Source: Gymnorhina tibicen (taxonomy: Eukaryota > Chordata > Aves > Passeriformes > Artamidae). Taken from it: a DNA stretch of 64,000 nt. The stretch spans positions 2,006,546-2,070,545 of the forward strand of contig VXAZ01001116.1 of the NCBI GenBank assembly GCA_013399875.1, read 5' to 3'. Shown in pieces: positions 1-15,100 of the stretch. Below the pieces are notes generated by a model. That model made no database searches, was not told the origin of the DNA, and saw nothing but the letters and a program-made list of their open reading frames with translations. Positions within the stretch are counted from its first letter, which is position 1; each line of letters starts with the position of its first letter. A program made the translations under genes and the position numbers.

Positions 1-26
1 GTTTTTGTTTCTGTTTCTTTCTTTAG

Positions 27-158
27 CCAGCAATGTTGAAGTGCTCATGTCTGGAAATGTTCGCTGCTACAATGTTGTAGTGGAAATGATGAAAAGGTTC
101 CCCAATAGTGAAACAGTTCAGGAAGTGAGTTGCTGTTTGTTGCACAAGCTTACATTGG
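27..158 (+). CDS. LRRK2: LRRK2 exon (human exon 7), ARM
   Basis: Acceptor ctttag, donor gtaagt, 132 bp. Two bases finish a codon begun upstream, then [15 protein letters not shown] and [12 protein letters not shown], an armadillo-type helical repeat nearly identical to human LRRK2 from residue 237. First exon in the window. Confidence 0.95.
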
Positions 159-3100
159 GTAAGTTTACAAAGTTGTTTATAGTCAGTTTATTCTGTGTAA
201 GAATTGGAGTTAACTGGGAGTGTTACAAGCAACAACTGCTATTCCAGTTAATCCTCAGGGTGGTGTATCCTTGTGTCAGATCCTTGTGTCTAATGATGCA
301 AACATATTGAGGTAACCCTGGCCATAGTCAATATGGTGTCCTTACGGGGTAAATATAAGTAACAAAGAGAAGCTGCCATAAAAGACTCAAGTTAGGGGGA
401 AGTAATGAGACTAAAAAGGGTGAGAAGCACCATATGAGAATGGGAAATCAGTAGGTCCGATTCTGTATAAAGTTACTATAGAAAAGAAGAAAATTACTTA
501 GAAATTTCATTTTTTAAGTGCCAGTGGTGAATATGTGGGAAACAATTGGTGCTACAGAATTAGTTGAAAAGTATTCTCTAAAACTCTAGTCTTCCTCCTT
601 GCAATGCATTTATCTTCAGATACCTGTGCTGCATTCCTGACAGTGATGGTGCCTGTCTTGGGGCCCCCCTGTGCTGCAGCAGTGAATGAATCACTGAGTT
701 CTGAACTTGACTTGAGCAAAAGTACTTTGGTTGTGTGGGCTAAAATGGGCTGGTTTCACATCAAGAGAAATTATGTCAGTGGCACAAAGTTGTGCCTCTA
801 GCAACTCTCTTCTCACACTTGCGACTATAATAAACCCATTTGAGCAGTTGCCAAGAACCACATAATAGGAAGTTCAAATGAAAATAAATATGTTTTTCCC
901 CCTGCTGCATACAAACCCACTGTGAGCAGCTGCCTGAGCAGTCCTCATTCCATGGCTGGTTCTTCTTAATCAAGAGTTAGACTTCCCAGTTTTTGCAGGT
1001 GGTGGCCTGAAGCTACTGCAGTTGTTAGTACCAGTGCATGACTCCCCATAATCAAGTTGGACCCATCCTTTCACCATCTGTTTCCACTTCTTCATGCAGA
1101 TATTGTAGAAAATACAGATCAGACCTGAGTGCAACCCAGAACAACTTCCCATTCCCCTTCAGAAAGCCAGATACAATTTTCAAGAAAATGTGGTGGCTGC
1201 TAAGGTGATAATTGCAGGGGTTTTTGGCAAGAGGTGATGCTAACCTTGAATGGTTTGCTGTGCATGGCTAACTGAAGATAGGCAGGGAAACCAAGCACTT
1301 GTGGGGACACAGCAACTTGATTGACAGGCCTTGATCTTGCCCTGAGTGCAACCAGCCTGGTTTCAATCAGATGTTTGCCATGTGTTTATGCTGACCAGCA
1401 ACGAAGAGTGGCAGAAAAGCAGCCACAATATCCATTTCTTCTTTGAGCCCCTCATCTTAATAAAGAGCTACTGTAGTAGAGTTATGGAAGCGGTGTTCAC
1501 AGTACCACACAGTTATGGGAACAGATGTGAAATTGCTAGGTGCTCCTGGAAATAGTCTGGAAGATTTCCATATACACAGCCAGTGTTGCTTCCCAGATTA
1601 TTCTGATGGACACTGTCTTCCTAAACCCATGTTAACTGGCAGTGAAATGGTAAAGTCAGCGTCTACGAGCTTCCAAAATCACCATCGTGCGTTCTTGCTA
1701 ATCTGGTAATGACTATCCTAGATTTGACTGTCTTTGGAATTTTAACTGGCTGATACCAGTTTGGCCAGCCACAAGTCCAACAGAATTACTCATCATGTAG
1801 CCTAAGATTATTAATTTCTTTAGGTAAGTAATATATTACACAAACATACCTTTTCCATTAAAATATGTTAAGAAACAGCAATGCTGATATAACATGACCA
1901 CACTACTGATCTTTCACGTTGCTACTCTGATTCTCATTTTTGCTAATCAAGATTTAAACGAAATTTAATGTCAAAATAGAAACCATAGCTATCCAACCAT
2001 ATTTGACAAAGTGAGCGTTGCTCTATTATTTTCTGCTCTATTATTTTCTAACCTATGATACAGGTTTTTACAACAAACAAGGAAGTTACTTGAATTTGCT
2101 TGCTGTTTGAAAAGTGCCTTATATTCAACATAAAACATAAAATACTGTACAGCTTAAATAATTGTTATGCTTTAAAGATTTTTATCATCAAAAGGCTTTC
2201 TTTTTTTCCAGAAGGAATGTATTCTATGTTTATAATGTTGGCCTTGATTTATTTAATGAGGAGGGCAAAACCAGAGCATAAACCAGGGTTAAATTACTTG
2301 TGTCATAGGATAAATCAGATCATTGCAGGAATTCAGGACCAGGACGGCATTTGCTTCCTGGCAGGAAGTCTGCAAGTGATACACCAACTGTATTTTTCTT
2401 ATTTTGATGACAGTGTGTGTTTCATTTTGCATAGAACCTCTGCCTTTTGTAAAAAAAAAAAATTAAAAGAGGCTCACAAAGAATGTAGATCCCAACTGTT
2501 TTTTATCCTTAACCTCTTCTTTCCACAAATAAAATTTTGTTGTGTCAAGCCCTGTAATAAGAAAATCAATGTTTGCTACAAAGTTTGTGCATTGTGTGCC
2601 AAGAAATTTATGTTAAATGTAAAGCTCTAGGTATGTGTTTATATTAATTTGATGTCTTATCTGTTTTCAGGAAATTTTTTCAATATCCTTGTCTTACATA
2701 AGGTTCCAGAAGTTATTGTGAAGGCTGTTACAACATATCCTGAAAATACAAAGTTACAAGCTGCAGCTCTCAGTTGTTTGGCTCTTCTAAGTGAGTAAAT
2801 CTCGGTCTACTTGTTAATTTTTTCATTCTAGTAATTTCCTGTAATAATTTCAAACTCCATTTCTTTAACACAAAAGGCTCAGACAGGACAGCTTCAACAA
2901 AGCTGGATTTCCTACATGATTACAGTTTACTGTTTCACTGTGATAAGGCTGTGTTCCTATCATATGCCCAACATCTGCACAATGTTCAGAGCTGGTAAGT
3001 TATTTTGGCAGATCTGAACAGAGCAAACTGGTTATTCGTAGACAAATCTTGGATAATCCGTTCTTAACATAAAGTCTCCAGTGATAACAACACTAATTTG

Positions 3101-6100
3101 AATTTGTGTTTGCCAGGTATGACAGTGCTCGTATTGTGGCAGTTGATAGCAACACAAAATCAATGCTTGTGCTTGAGTTCTGAAATCACTTAAAAGATTT
3201 AAACTTTTCCTTGAGTACAATTCAGACAGTAATTAGTTAGCTAGTGGCAAAAAGCTAAGAATCTGATCCTCTTAGTCTTTGAGTAATTGTTCCATATAAA
3301 AGTCAGTAGAAATGCTGTTGAGAGTCCCCAAATTAGCAAAGATGAGAAATCAGTACACATTTCATTATGCCTCAAACATTATGCTCAGTGTTGGTATCTT
3401 TTTTTTCCCCTTAATTGCTGAAAAATCACAGGTATAAAAGGATATATTTCGAATTCTGTGGCACTTTCTGGGACCAGATATTTCTCTCTTAGCAACTGCA
3501 ATTTGCATTTTGTTTTTTAACGGCATTGCGTTAGAGTGTAGATGGCTCTGTAATGAGTGGTTCCATGCGAATGATTCACAGTTATATTTTATGTCTGTGG
3601 TGTTCTGTATGTAAATATACAATAAAAAGAGGTACATGCAGGTCTTTTCAGAGCCAAAGCTTAGACTGATCTGTAATTGTGTGACTCATCTACTACACTA
3701 CACCTAAGTTTTTAACTCCTTTTATAACCTTGAAGACATTTTTCAAGTCTGTCTTCGAGTTTATGTCAAAAGATTTCTCCCTTCCCAGAAAAGGCTTATC
3801 TTCCCACTGGTTTTCACACACTGCCAGTGTAAGTGCCTCCATGACTACAGAAAAGTTGAGACATAGGTGTTTTGTTTTCACAGTAAGAATTTATTGTAAA
3901 TATTTTATATTTCAAGCTGAAACAATATTCTTAAACCGGGACTTAGAGGAAAGAAAGGAAGAGGAGGAGGAAGAAAAGTTATGCTGGTTGGAAGCGTGTT
4001 ACAGAGCATTAGAACTGCACCGAAAAAATACAGATGTGCTGGTGAGAATTTTGGATGATGGGAATACGGAAAAACTGTATTGTGAATTGAATAAAGTGTT
4101 TAGCCACATGCTTTTCTCATTTTTATCCTCAGGCAAAAAAAGGCCTTAAGGTCTGGATTAGATTTAGAATAAATCTTACCATTCTTGCCTTCCTTACCTT
4201 TGTTCATCTCAAGAGGTTTTAGTTGCTTCTTTGGATCAAATGTAGGTAGTTAAGATGAGGCTTGTTGCCCATAACTTTGGCCATGCAAAGATTGTTGTTT
4301 ACATACCTCCTCTGTATCCAACAGCCAAACACAGACCCATCAGCAGAAGAATTCTTGGCCTGAAGTAGATACCAAAATCAAATAATGAGACTGTCACACA
4401 TGTTTGTAACTCAGGCCTATTCCAGCTATAAAGAATGTGTCAGTGTACATTTTGTTCTATTTCTACATAAAGCACCTTGTACTTCTTTTGTGAACTGAAA
4501 CGCAGTCAAACTATTTAAGTTTTTTCATATATTTTTAATCTTCTAAAGGTATATTTTCTTAATCTTTTTGTCTTGGTTTATATTTAGGAGGCTGCGTGCT
4601 GGGCTTTGAAAAATCTGTTTCTGTATCAACGCAACCTTCATGAGAAGATTGGAGATGGAGATAATCAGTCAGTGTTGTCTTAAACTGGGTTTTTGGAAAT
4701 GAAAAAAATGAGTGCCTGTTATTAGGCCATTTGACGTTTCACTTTTCAATTCTTTTTAGTTTTGTAGTAGATGAAATGCATGATGATCAACCACACCTGG
4801 GAAAGTTTCTTCCAAAGTGTGTTAACCTTGACTCAGGAAAATCTGCTAGTGTTTTAATGAAGGATCAGAACACAGCTATTAGAGCTAATTTTTACAGTTC
4901 GTAAGGGATTTTGTCTTCAGTTGCAACAGGGATAAAGAATGTAAGAATTGGGAAAACAGGCAAGATTAAGATACCTGGCATGTAAGGAGTGTACAAAAGC
5001 AGTGCTCATTTTCTCACAAATCAGATGAAAAGGCACTGTAGAGAGAATGCTGCCTCATTAGGGAGAATCTACTAGGCATGGATAAGACACAGATTTCCGT
5101 TTTACTTAAACTATTTCTCAGAGTTCCTTAAAATTTTAGTCACTCAATTTTTTAAGCCTGTTTGTACCCCTTTCTGGACCTCAGGTCACTTGGAAAGCAT
5201 GGTTCCAAGGGAATTTGGTGAGATTCAGCCTAGACAAACTTGCATAGGTTACAAAGGATCTTCTGTCAGCTGTTGCTCTGGAAAAGTATTAGAAATCAAG
5301 AGCAATCATCTGAAATTTTCGTTATGTTACTGAACTGCAATTATGAAGTAATTGCTGTAATACAGTGAATGTGCAGTGATCTGTTTCTCTCTGAAAGGCT
5401 CCCAGTAGACAGAGCAGTGATGCTCTCCATGCTGATGCACTCCTCTTCAAAAGAAGTGTTTCAGGCTGCTGCTAGTACCTTGGCAATTTTGTCACAACAA
5501 AATGGTAAGGGACTTCAATTATCTTTTCTTTTTCATTCAGCAGAAAGTTATTGCAAAAATATTATAGAGAATTTAGTGTACTGTTGAATGAATACAATGC
5601 TCCCTGTGATTAGAGTATTATGTTGTTGTGATAAGTAGGAAGTTTATTCCTTGCTTTGAAAAACTTATTGTTGGCTAATATCAAAAAATACGAGGAAGTA
5701 AAGAGTTCTCTGCCAGTTTATGTGTTGCAATTGCTACTTTTTGGAGCAGGAGACATGAAAAGAGTGTGCTCTCTTGGTATGCTTGTTTAAATATTTATCA
5801 CGTTTGAATTTCGTCAAGAGCAGCATTTGTTGAAAAATCATATGAATAAGGGATACAGCCCAACAAATACCACTTTCTTGCTTAACACAGGAGGTTTGAG
5901 CAGTCCCGTTGACTTCAGTGAGCCAAATTGTGTAGAAACTTAAGCATGTGCATGAGAGTTTTCAAGATTGCTTTATTCCTGATCGTGTCCCTAACGTGGT
6001 TTCCTAACTTTTTTCAATTTGCAGACCCCCTCAAATTTTTTCAGTGGAGATGTGGACCCCTGAGTAGAGTATATAAGCCTACTGACAGTTGGCCTGCTTT

Positions 6101-9100
6101 TATTAGATAACTTTCACAGAATCCTTTGAAATGGTTATGGACCTCAAGTGGTTTGCAGACTGCACATTGAAAACCACTGGCTAGATAGGAAGAAAAAGCC
6201 TAGCAGTTAATTACCATTCTCTAGGTGAGAAAGCATTGTTTTATCACCAGTTTACTGAGCCATCCAAGTACATAAAACCTAACACAGAAAAGGTTTTATA
6301 ATTATTTATGAGATCAATATGTATCTATACCGAGAAATAGATCTCATAAATGTTTGCATATTATTGTCATATACCAGTTTCATAACATGTTACTGACAAG
6401 TGGGCCTCTGATTCCTTTTGGAAATCTAAAGCAAGTTTTTCTTCTTTTTTTAAAGTTTTTTTTTTTCCCCTAAATGAATGTGCTTACAGCAGAAATGATA
6501 GACATAAAGAAGCTTAGTAAAACCTTCTGGCACAATGCAGTATTGCTTGAACTAACCATCTGAAATGGATGTACTGAACTGGGAATAACAAGATTTGGTG
6601 GTAGTTACTAGGATAATTTTTATAGTGTTCTAATTTGTATTACTTACAGTTATAGCTACAACATGTGCTTGGATATTTGAATTTGCAAAAAATGAATTTA
6701 TAAAGTAAATAGAACGAATAAATATTATTTCATTTTTGAAGTTTCATTTTGGAAGTTAGAAGGATTTTTTAAAGTTTTAAGTTCTAGCTTTCCTATATGA
6801 TCTCAGGGTGCAATTAGGGAAAAGTTTAAGAATAAACATTTCTGAAAATATAAGTAGGGCTATACATTCTCCTTCCCATATGCCAACTTTATGTGAGTAA
6901 AAATAGCAGATGTATAGAAACTTATTAGATGGAAATTATAATGTATTTGACTAAGCTATGCAAACCGAAGTCAGCTTCAGCTCAAATTGTTTCCCATTCC
7001 TAATTTATACTACTATGTCTATTTGGGGAGGCGAAAACATTGACAAAAAAAGGAGGAGGGAAAAAAGTTGTTTTTGAGAACTGTACAGAAAGAAAGAAAG
7101 ATTTACTTATAGGATGTTTACTCTTTTGTGTTGTAGTAAATATTAGGAAGACACTTTTGGCAAAAGGCATACATATGAATGTTTTGGATATAATGAGGAA
7201 ACATTCACATTCTCCTGAAGTGGTTGAAAGTGCCTGCAGGATCCTGAATCATGTTTTCGAAGGAAGGTAATAAAATTAGAAATGCATGTCCACTTCCAAG
7301 GTGAAGGGTTTTGAGATGCTGTGCTGTGATTACATTTAAACTGTTGACTGATAGTAAAATTGACCACAGACTGCCAGCCCTGTTTAAGACACGGAATTTT
7401 GTAAGTCCTGTAGTCAAATGCCCAGGTGGGTATGTGTAGAGAGCTGCACGTTCTTCCCTTCGTGGTTCTTGTGCAGTGAGAGTTGAATAGACAATGACTG
7501 GGTGGTGTCCCCTCCTGTTAACGACACTGAATTCCATTGAGAGATAAGAAATTTCCCACAAAATTAGCTCTGATTATTAAAATAGCATTTAGTTAATATT
7601 ACTTTCTTGTTGGCTAGGAGGGAAGTATTTACATAGACTGAATTAATAGAATGGCGTGAAAACAATGATGATGAAGAAAAGTACCACAGTTTAATTTATA
7701 TTTCAGATTTACAGTGTTCCAAAGGGTTATTACACAGTGTTAATTAAGGACAAATACATATGAAATTTAGAAATGTATTCTTTTTCTTTATTAATAAACA
7801 ATATTTTCAGTTTCCCTCATCTGGATGTAATGACAGTAGCAGTATCAGAAGTTGTAAAAGCCATGAGGAAACATGAAAAATCACTCTCTGTACAACTGGA
7901 AGCACTTCGAGTCCTTTTACACTTCATGATGCCCGGTAAGTCATTCAAAGGTGTACACCAAATCAGAGAATAGAATCAGATGGCTGGGTTTTAGTCTTTC
8001 TTATCTGATGACACAGCCTTTAATGGGACTTCAAAAAATTATTTGTTCTGTACATAGAGAACAGCTGTATGTCTTTAGGAACATACAAAATGGGAGAAAA
8101 TATTTGAGGTATTGAAAGTAACAGACCAAAATTATCACTGCTGATTTCCCCTTGATTTCATAAGTGAAGATTTATCTCCATTACTTCTAAGGAGTTCAGG
8201 GAATGAGTGTGGAGCTATCACTGTGATTGTGGTTTGCATCATCAATCCCCTTTAAGTGAGAGCAAACCATGTTAATGACATGAACATTGTTGTACTACAA
8301 AAGGCAATGGTTTTGATAGTATCTCTTGGAAGGAACATAAAAACTGGACAGTGATCTTTATATTTAAAGATATAAAATATACAATTATATACTACTTTAT
8401 ATCAAAAAGGAGAAACCAAACTGTTTAGTTTAGAAATTCCTTTCCAAAAAACCTCTTTATCGGCAATCCCAGAGGGGGAAGAAATGTTCTTTATCAGTTT
8501 TATGCCTTTAGTAGAATTTGGGAAGAGTTTTAACTCTTTTTATCAGTGTACTGCTATATATCGTACTTTTTTCCTCTGATACTGAGTGTAAGAGTACAGA
8601 CATGGAGTACTGATTTTTTTTTCAGAACAACTTTTTGCAAGTATCTCTCAGCAGTTTTAGTTGAACATTTACAAAACCAGTAACTCTGAAAATAGTAAAA
8701 TGACTGATATGCAGACTGATTGCAGGTTTTCAGTTTCCTTCTATTATTTGAGTTATAATCCTAATACTTGCCTCTTTTTTCATTGAACAGCAGGATTAAG
8801 ACTTGATATATGTGTTCTGACATGGAGGCAAGGCGCTTTGCTTGCCAGTATTCTGGAAGTGAGGCCCTTCTAAAGTGTAATCAGAGAGCACCAACTGGAT
8901 GTTGGAACTTGCAGGTTAATTAGGGAATAAAAAAAGTAATTAATGGGAAAAGTAGTAATCACAACAAACATGAATGCTGAAGTGACTTTGAAAGGATCTC
9001 TGGGTACTTGCTGTAGTGTCACTTGACTGCAAGTGCCAAAAGAAAAGTAAATCTGAAAGACCTTTCTCTGTTTTTTTTTATATGCTCACATTCCACTTAA

Positions 9101-12100
9101 TGTCATCTGTGTGTAAAATTTGTCCTATGATGTGCTGCCAAGTGAGCAAGAACAAATAGTTTATAGCTTCTGTATAGTGTCTCCTTACCAGAAGGAAGAA
9201 GCATTCTCAAGTAGGTATCAGGAACACCAGGAAAACTCCGTAGCTCAAAAAAGTAATATATTGCAATGTACCTTAGAACAAATTCTTTGGCACAGTTTTG
9301 TATTTTCATAGTAAGCAGTGAGCAAATATGTGGTGAAATTTTCCTTTCAAACACAATGTACTCACAATTCAATATGAATCTGGACAGACTCCAGTCTCTG
9401 CAATACAGTGTTCTGAAAATACCATAAGATCTGAACTATGCTCTCTGAGTCACCTCAGTATTCATTTGATTGTTAGATTGTATTTTTGGGTTAATGATGG
9501 GGAAAATGTGAAATCTGCTGTTCTGAGGAAGGCTTTTTTCCATTGTTGCAGATACAAAGAATGAACACCAGAATGGTTCTTCCAGAGATGTGGGAGATGC
9601 TGCTTTTGCACTTACAGTAAAAGTCATTAAAAGCCAGTGTCTGTTGGAGGGAACTCACTCATTGGTGCTTAATGCTTTAAACAGGGTATAGTTGAATCTT
9701 TATTCTAATGGATTTGTCATTATTTTACACTTGCAGTGGTGAATCATTTGTAAGTTTTAGTTCTGCATTGATTTTCCTATTGACTTGATAGAATTAATCT
9801 TAACTCCCAAGTTTCATTAATCTATTAGGGTTTCTTCTTACTTTCTTTTCTAGAGTGTATTAGGTGATTCTTTATACAGTAACTCCAAAGAATATTTATT
9901 TTTAAAAAGATAATTTTTTTCAAGGATACAATTTATTTGTGATTTTTTTTTAAACAGACTATACATGAAAAGTGTCCTCATGCCTACACCTCAGCTACAT
10001 GTAGAACTGAGTGCACAACTCAGTTGTCTCTATTCTTTTCACTGCTCAACTTTTTCAGCCCTGTAAAACAGAATGATCACAGTGCCTTGAAGGGGAAGCT
10101 GAAAAGTGAAAGGCTGAAGCAGACTCAGTCTATGCAAAGGAAACACTGGGAACTTTGCACAGCAAATTAACCATAAATCCTAGTGATGGGAAATGTGTCA
10201 CTTCATGGCCTTCAGAAGAACGCAATCTCTACACGGTTTTCAAGGTTCACATGATCACAATCAAAATGTAGCAATTCTTATTTTTTTAGAAGTCTCTCTC
10301 AGGAATTTTAAGCTTGCCAAACAGATTCAGTCAAGGAAATTTATGTCTCTTACATTTATTATAGAAGTCAGAGCAAGTAATGTATCAGTGAAATAGTTCT
10401 AGAGTGTCTAAAGAACATCTTGGTGTGAAGATATCAGATATAGGAGTTAACAAAGGAGGTAAAATAATTTTTGCTTCAGAAGGTCTTCAGTATTTTGTGA
10501 TCATCCTGATTGCGTTTTCCAATGCAGCTGGTTTGTGGTTTAGGGTACTACAATATCAGCCAGAAGGGCTAGAAATTGACACATTTAATTAAAAACTAGA
10601 GACAGAATAAGGAGGAAGTTGGGCATGACTCCACTGAAATAATTTTGCAGATTTGCAAGTCACTGTGATGGCTGTGACACTCTCAGATCTAGGCCTCATC
10701 TAGGTTTCCTCCATCTAAAAGTGGGGGGAAATTGGGAAATAATTATCACAAATAACCTGTTGAATTTCTAAATAACCAAACAAAAATTTTAAAATCTTGA
10801 TGAAGTGTGGTAATAGGTATGTTGTTTCACATATTTTTCTTTTCATATTTTTTCAGCTGCCAGCATGCTTATCACTTATTCCAGTTCTCAAAAAAAAAAA
10901 AAAAAACCAAACCACTTTTTGTTCCTTTTTAACCACAAAGGAAGTACATTTTCTCCCTCTGCTTGACCTAGAAAAATGGTGTAAACTTATCAATGAGAAT
11001 TTGAGGAAAAAAAATCCTGTTGTTCATCAGAAAAATAGCTAGGGAATATTTTCAGAATCAAAGGTGAAAATCTTGGGAAGTTATGAGCAGCTGAAACTGA
11101 TGGTTGATAAGAAAATTTTTGAAATTGTGATCGTTGTTACTTATTGTCACATCAGCTGTAATTTCACATACTGAAAACAACATTCACTTGTTACAGAACA
11201 GCTTTAAGAACAAGCAACTCTTCTGTTGCCATTGTAAGCAGAACAATCTTGATCTGATTTTATCTTCCTTTCTCCATTAGTTTATTGGAAATCCTAGCAT
11301 TCAGAAGTGTGGGTTAAAACTACTTGGTTCTGTAGCTGAGTGCACTGGTGCACTGGAAATTTTAACCCAGCAAGGAGCTACTGACACTGTGCTTCACACC
11401 CTACAGATGTATCCAGACGAACAAGGTAGGGAAGGTGTAGAATGAGAATGACATGGTAGGAGGGTTTGTAACAGATCTGTTGCTCTCTTTAGTGGTGGAT
11501 GTGATGTAGGTTGCATGTCAAGAGAAGGCTGCAGTGCTGCATAGTCCTCAGATTCACCCATGTTGTAGTTCTGCCTGGCCCTGTAATAGCTTATGCAAGT
11601 AACTTTCTGGAATGTTACTAAAAGACTACTTAAATCATGGGTTTATTCTACTCAGAATGTCTGAATTATCGGTGTCTGAATAATATTTATTTTTCTTCTA
11701 GACATACAGTGTTTGGGTTTGAGTCTTCTACGCTCTTTGATTACAAGAAAGAGTTTGTGTATTGCAACTATGCATGTCCTGTCAGCAGTTCTGGTTTCTA
11801 CTCTGCGACGATTTAAAGAAGTCACTGAAATCCAGATGCATGTATGTGTCATTTCTGTGTATGAAGATGAAAACAAAACTCAAAACCTTAGAAAATTATT
11901 TTAATATAGTTATATTTGAAATATAATTCTGTATTTTGCTTAATTCATTTTGATTTTATTGAAATTACTAGATTAGTATAAACCTTTGTAATTAAACTGA
12001 GACATTTGTTGTAGAGATGGTTTTCTTGGAGGCATATATTCAAGCCAAGCATAGGTTAAGTGTTTATCTAAGACTTCTGAGATCTGTGAACTAGAACAAA

Positions 12101-15100
12101 TTTCTCAGTCAAGATCCCTTGCTCTGTCAATCTGTAACCATTTCATGAAGGAACCATCATTATAGTGCTGATTGCCCTTCTTTGAGAAGTCATAGAAAGT
12201 AACTTAATTACCAGCCTTGTCACCAGGAATAAACGTAGTGTAGGAATGCTGTATTTAAGAAAGGATGTTGCTGGAATACTATCAGACTTTGGACCCACAT
12301 CTGTATATGGAAGGAGAATTCTTTGTAAACACACATTTAATCCTTGTGTGAAGTTCTGTTTCCTCTGCTTCGGAAGCTTTCCCTGTTTGTTACCAGTTTC
12401 ATTTTTTAGTGGCATAGAGCTTGCCTGTGACATCAGCTTTCTGTGAGGTTTCTGTATTTCTCTTTCAGATGAATATGAAAATGTCACAAGTACAGCCTCT
12501 CTTCTTTGCTGCTGTTTTCCCCCCAGCCTTTCCACATTTAGCTTAGCAACCAGTGTAGAGAGAAATAAAAATAATGTGCTGGAATAAGGAAGTTACTTTA
12601 AGTGATTTAGTTTCAACTGGGTTTGGACAAGGAGTCCATAATTTACCCAGTTCACCTTTCTAGGTGAACTTTACTTGCAGACTCATGTGGTAATTTTGTA
12701 TTTCTTCTTAGTTTTTAGGTACACCTGTTAATTTTTTCATTTAGTTTAATAGTTCTGTTCAAATTCGGGGATTACAGAGCAACACACTGGAACAGGGGAT
12801 GTATCTTCATTCCATATCCTTAGAAGGAGATTGTTTCCTCTTTACATTTTCAGGAAATCACAAGTACATTTGTCACTGCCAGGCAGGACGTTGTCAGATA
12901 TTATGGTGCATATTTGACTTTTCAAAGTGTCAGTTAATATCTGTTTAAGTGGATCAGCTAAACAAGCACAAAATTACAGCTATATAAACACAGAGACACC
13001 TGCTATTTCTGCCTTCTCTCCTGAACTTCTCCTATTTTGAACTAATGCATGTTTAAAAGTAAGACAAAAAAATTAAAGCACGAATCTTTCGGTTGAAATT
13101 TGATTTTGTTGCATGACCTGTTTTAAAGTGACACTTTTTAACGCTGTATTTCTTTCAATGTTCTGGTTGTATTCTTAGGGATTTCATGCAATCTTGGCAA
13201 TTCTTGGTTTGTCACCTTGTTTTGCAAAGCTGCTGGTAAATGAATCATTTGACACAGTCATTTTCTACCAGATGTCCATGTGTTTCACTGACCAGCGAGA
13301 TCAACAGGTATCTTCTTTCTTTGACAGTTCCACAGCTGAAAAATGTTGGTGCTTTTTTTGTCCTAACTTTTATTGTTTGTCTTCCCATTCAGTTTCAAAG
13401 CCTGTGTTGTAAATGTTTTGCTAAAATAGCTGAAAATGATGACTTAAAAAATATGATGCTGGAAAAAGCATGTATGGAGTACAATAGTATTATGGCTGAA
13501 TGTTTACTTCTACTGGGAGCTGATATTAATAAGAAGACAAAGACAAACTCTTTGATCTATCAGGTAATACATGTAAATATATATATAATTTTATTGCTTA
13601 AAAATTTGTGCTTTTGGGTTCCTTTTTGTTGTCATGTAAATATTTTATTTCGCAGAACACAGAGAACAGAGAGGCTGCTCCCATATGCCCACAAGTGCTT
13701 CTTGCTAAATGTGGCCACCTTTAAATTTTTTTTTTTTTGTGAAGTGATATGCATAAGTACTTTGTTATTTTGGTTCAGTGTCAAAGTTTTGAACAGTCTG
13801 AGAGAACCCCACTGCCTGAAGGGAGTTAGGAAGTGTTCAATTCTGCTGGTAGAACTGTTTGGGTGATGAAGCACATCTGGGTTTGGAACTGACCATCCAT
13901 TCATAGAGTGTGAGGTAGGCAAATCAGTGTTAGCAAACCACAGAGGGCATATTGAAGTAATTGAAAGTATTTCTAGAAAATATTTTTAATGTTGACAGCC
14001 AGCACTGGTCTGTGTAGCAATGCAGGCTTGGAGATTGGGAGGAGCCGACTGAATCATAGAAACATAAAGGCTGGAAAAGACCTTAATGATAGTGAAGTCC
14101 AAACTTTGGCTGAACACCACCTTGTCAACTAAGCCAGAGCACTAAGTGCCAGAGTTGTTTCTTGGATGCTTCCAGGAATGGGGACTCCACCACTTCCCTG
14201 GGCAGTGCGTTGCAATGCTTAACCACCCTGTCAGTAAGGAAATTCTTCCTGATGTCCAACCTGAACCTGCCCTGAAGCAGCTTGAGGCCATGTCCTCTTG
14301 TCCTGTCGCTGGTTGCCCAGGAGAAGTGGCTAGTCTCCACCTGGCTACACCCTCTTTTCAAGTAGTGAAAGCCAGTAGAACTGAGCTCGCTATCATTAGG
14401 CAGGGCTTGATGAGACTCACTGTTGTTGCCTGTTCATTAAATATCCAGATGATAACCCCTAAGTGTCTGTTTTCCACTAAACAGATAAATGGAGTTGCCA
14501 TAGACCACATGCAATAACCCAACTAAATGAATTACCATTCATTTCTGCCTGAAAACTGTGTGCGCTCATGACAGAAATTACAATTGCAGAACTCAAGCAT
14601 TTGATACATTTTGGGCAAAGCCTTCATGAAAATGGGAATTGGTGCTCAGACACCTTAGGCAGACATATGCTCCAAGGAGTAAGGAGTTGCATAATTGAGA
14701 AAGAGACAGAATCTTCATAATAAAGTCCTTTATCCTTAAAATAAAACCAATCTGAATTTGAGACAAGCCTCTTAATGCAGTCTGAGCTGTTACTTGAATG
14801 CTGCACGTTCCTGGTTTGTTTTAATTGCTTTTCTCTATTAGGTTTGTGAGAAAGGAAATAATCCTAAATTGGTGGAATTGTTATTAGCCAATGGTGCTCG
14901 AGAGCAGGATGTTCGGAGCGCTTTGACCATCAGTATAAAGAGAGGAGATAGCCAAATCATCAGCTTGCTCTTAAAGAAGCTTAGCCTTGATGTCACGAAC
15001 AGCAGTATATGTCTTGGAGGATTTGGTTTTGGCAGATTAGAACCTTCCTGGCTTATTCCTTTGTTCCCAGACAAACTTACTCAAACAAGAAAACAAAGTG

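Noticed and set aside
2100..2630. Long open frame (176 codons) in the first LRRK2 intron seen
   Set aside because: Low-complexity, Cys/Lys/Phe-rich translation of AT-rich intron, no splice sites or recognisable homology.
12143..12535. Minus-strand open frame of 130 codons in an LRRK2 intron
   Set aside because: No recognisable domain, lies inside an intron of a well-supported gene on the other strand.
13240..13866. Open frame of 208 codons
   Set aside because: It is intron read-through around the real exon at 13393-13563; the exon at 13179-13307 is translated in another frame by it, and splice sites explain the gene.
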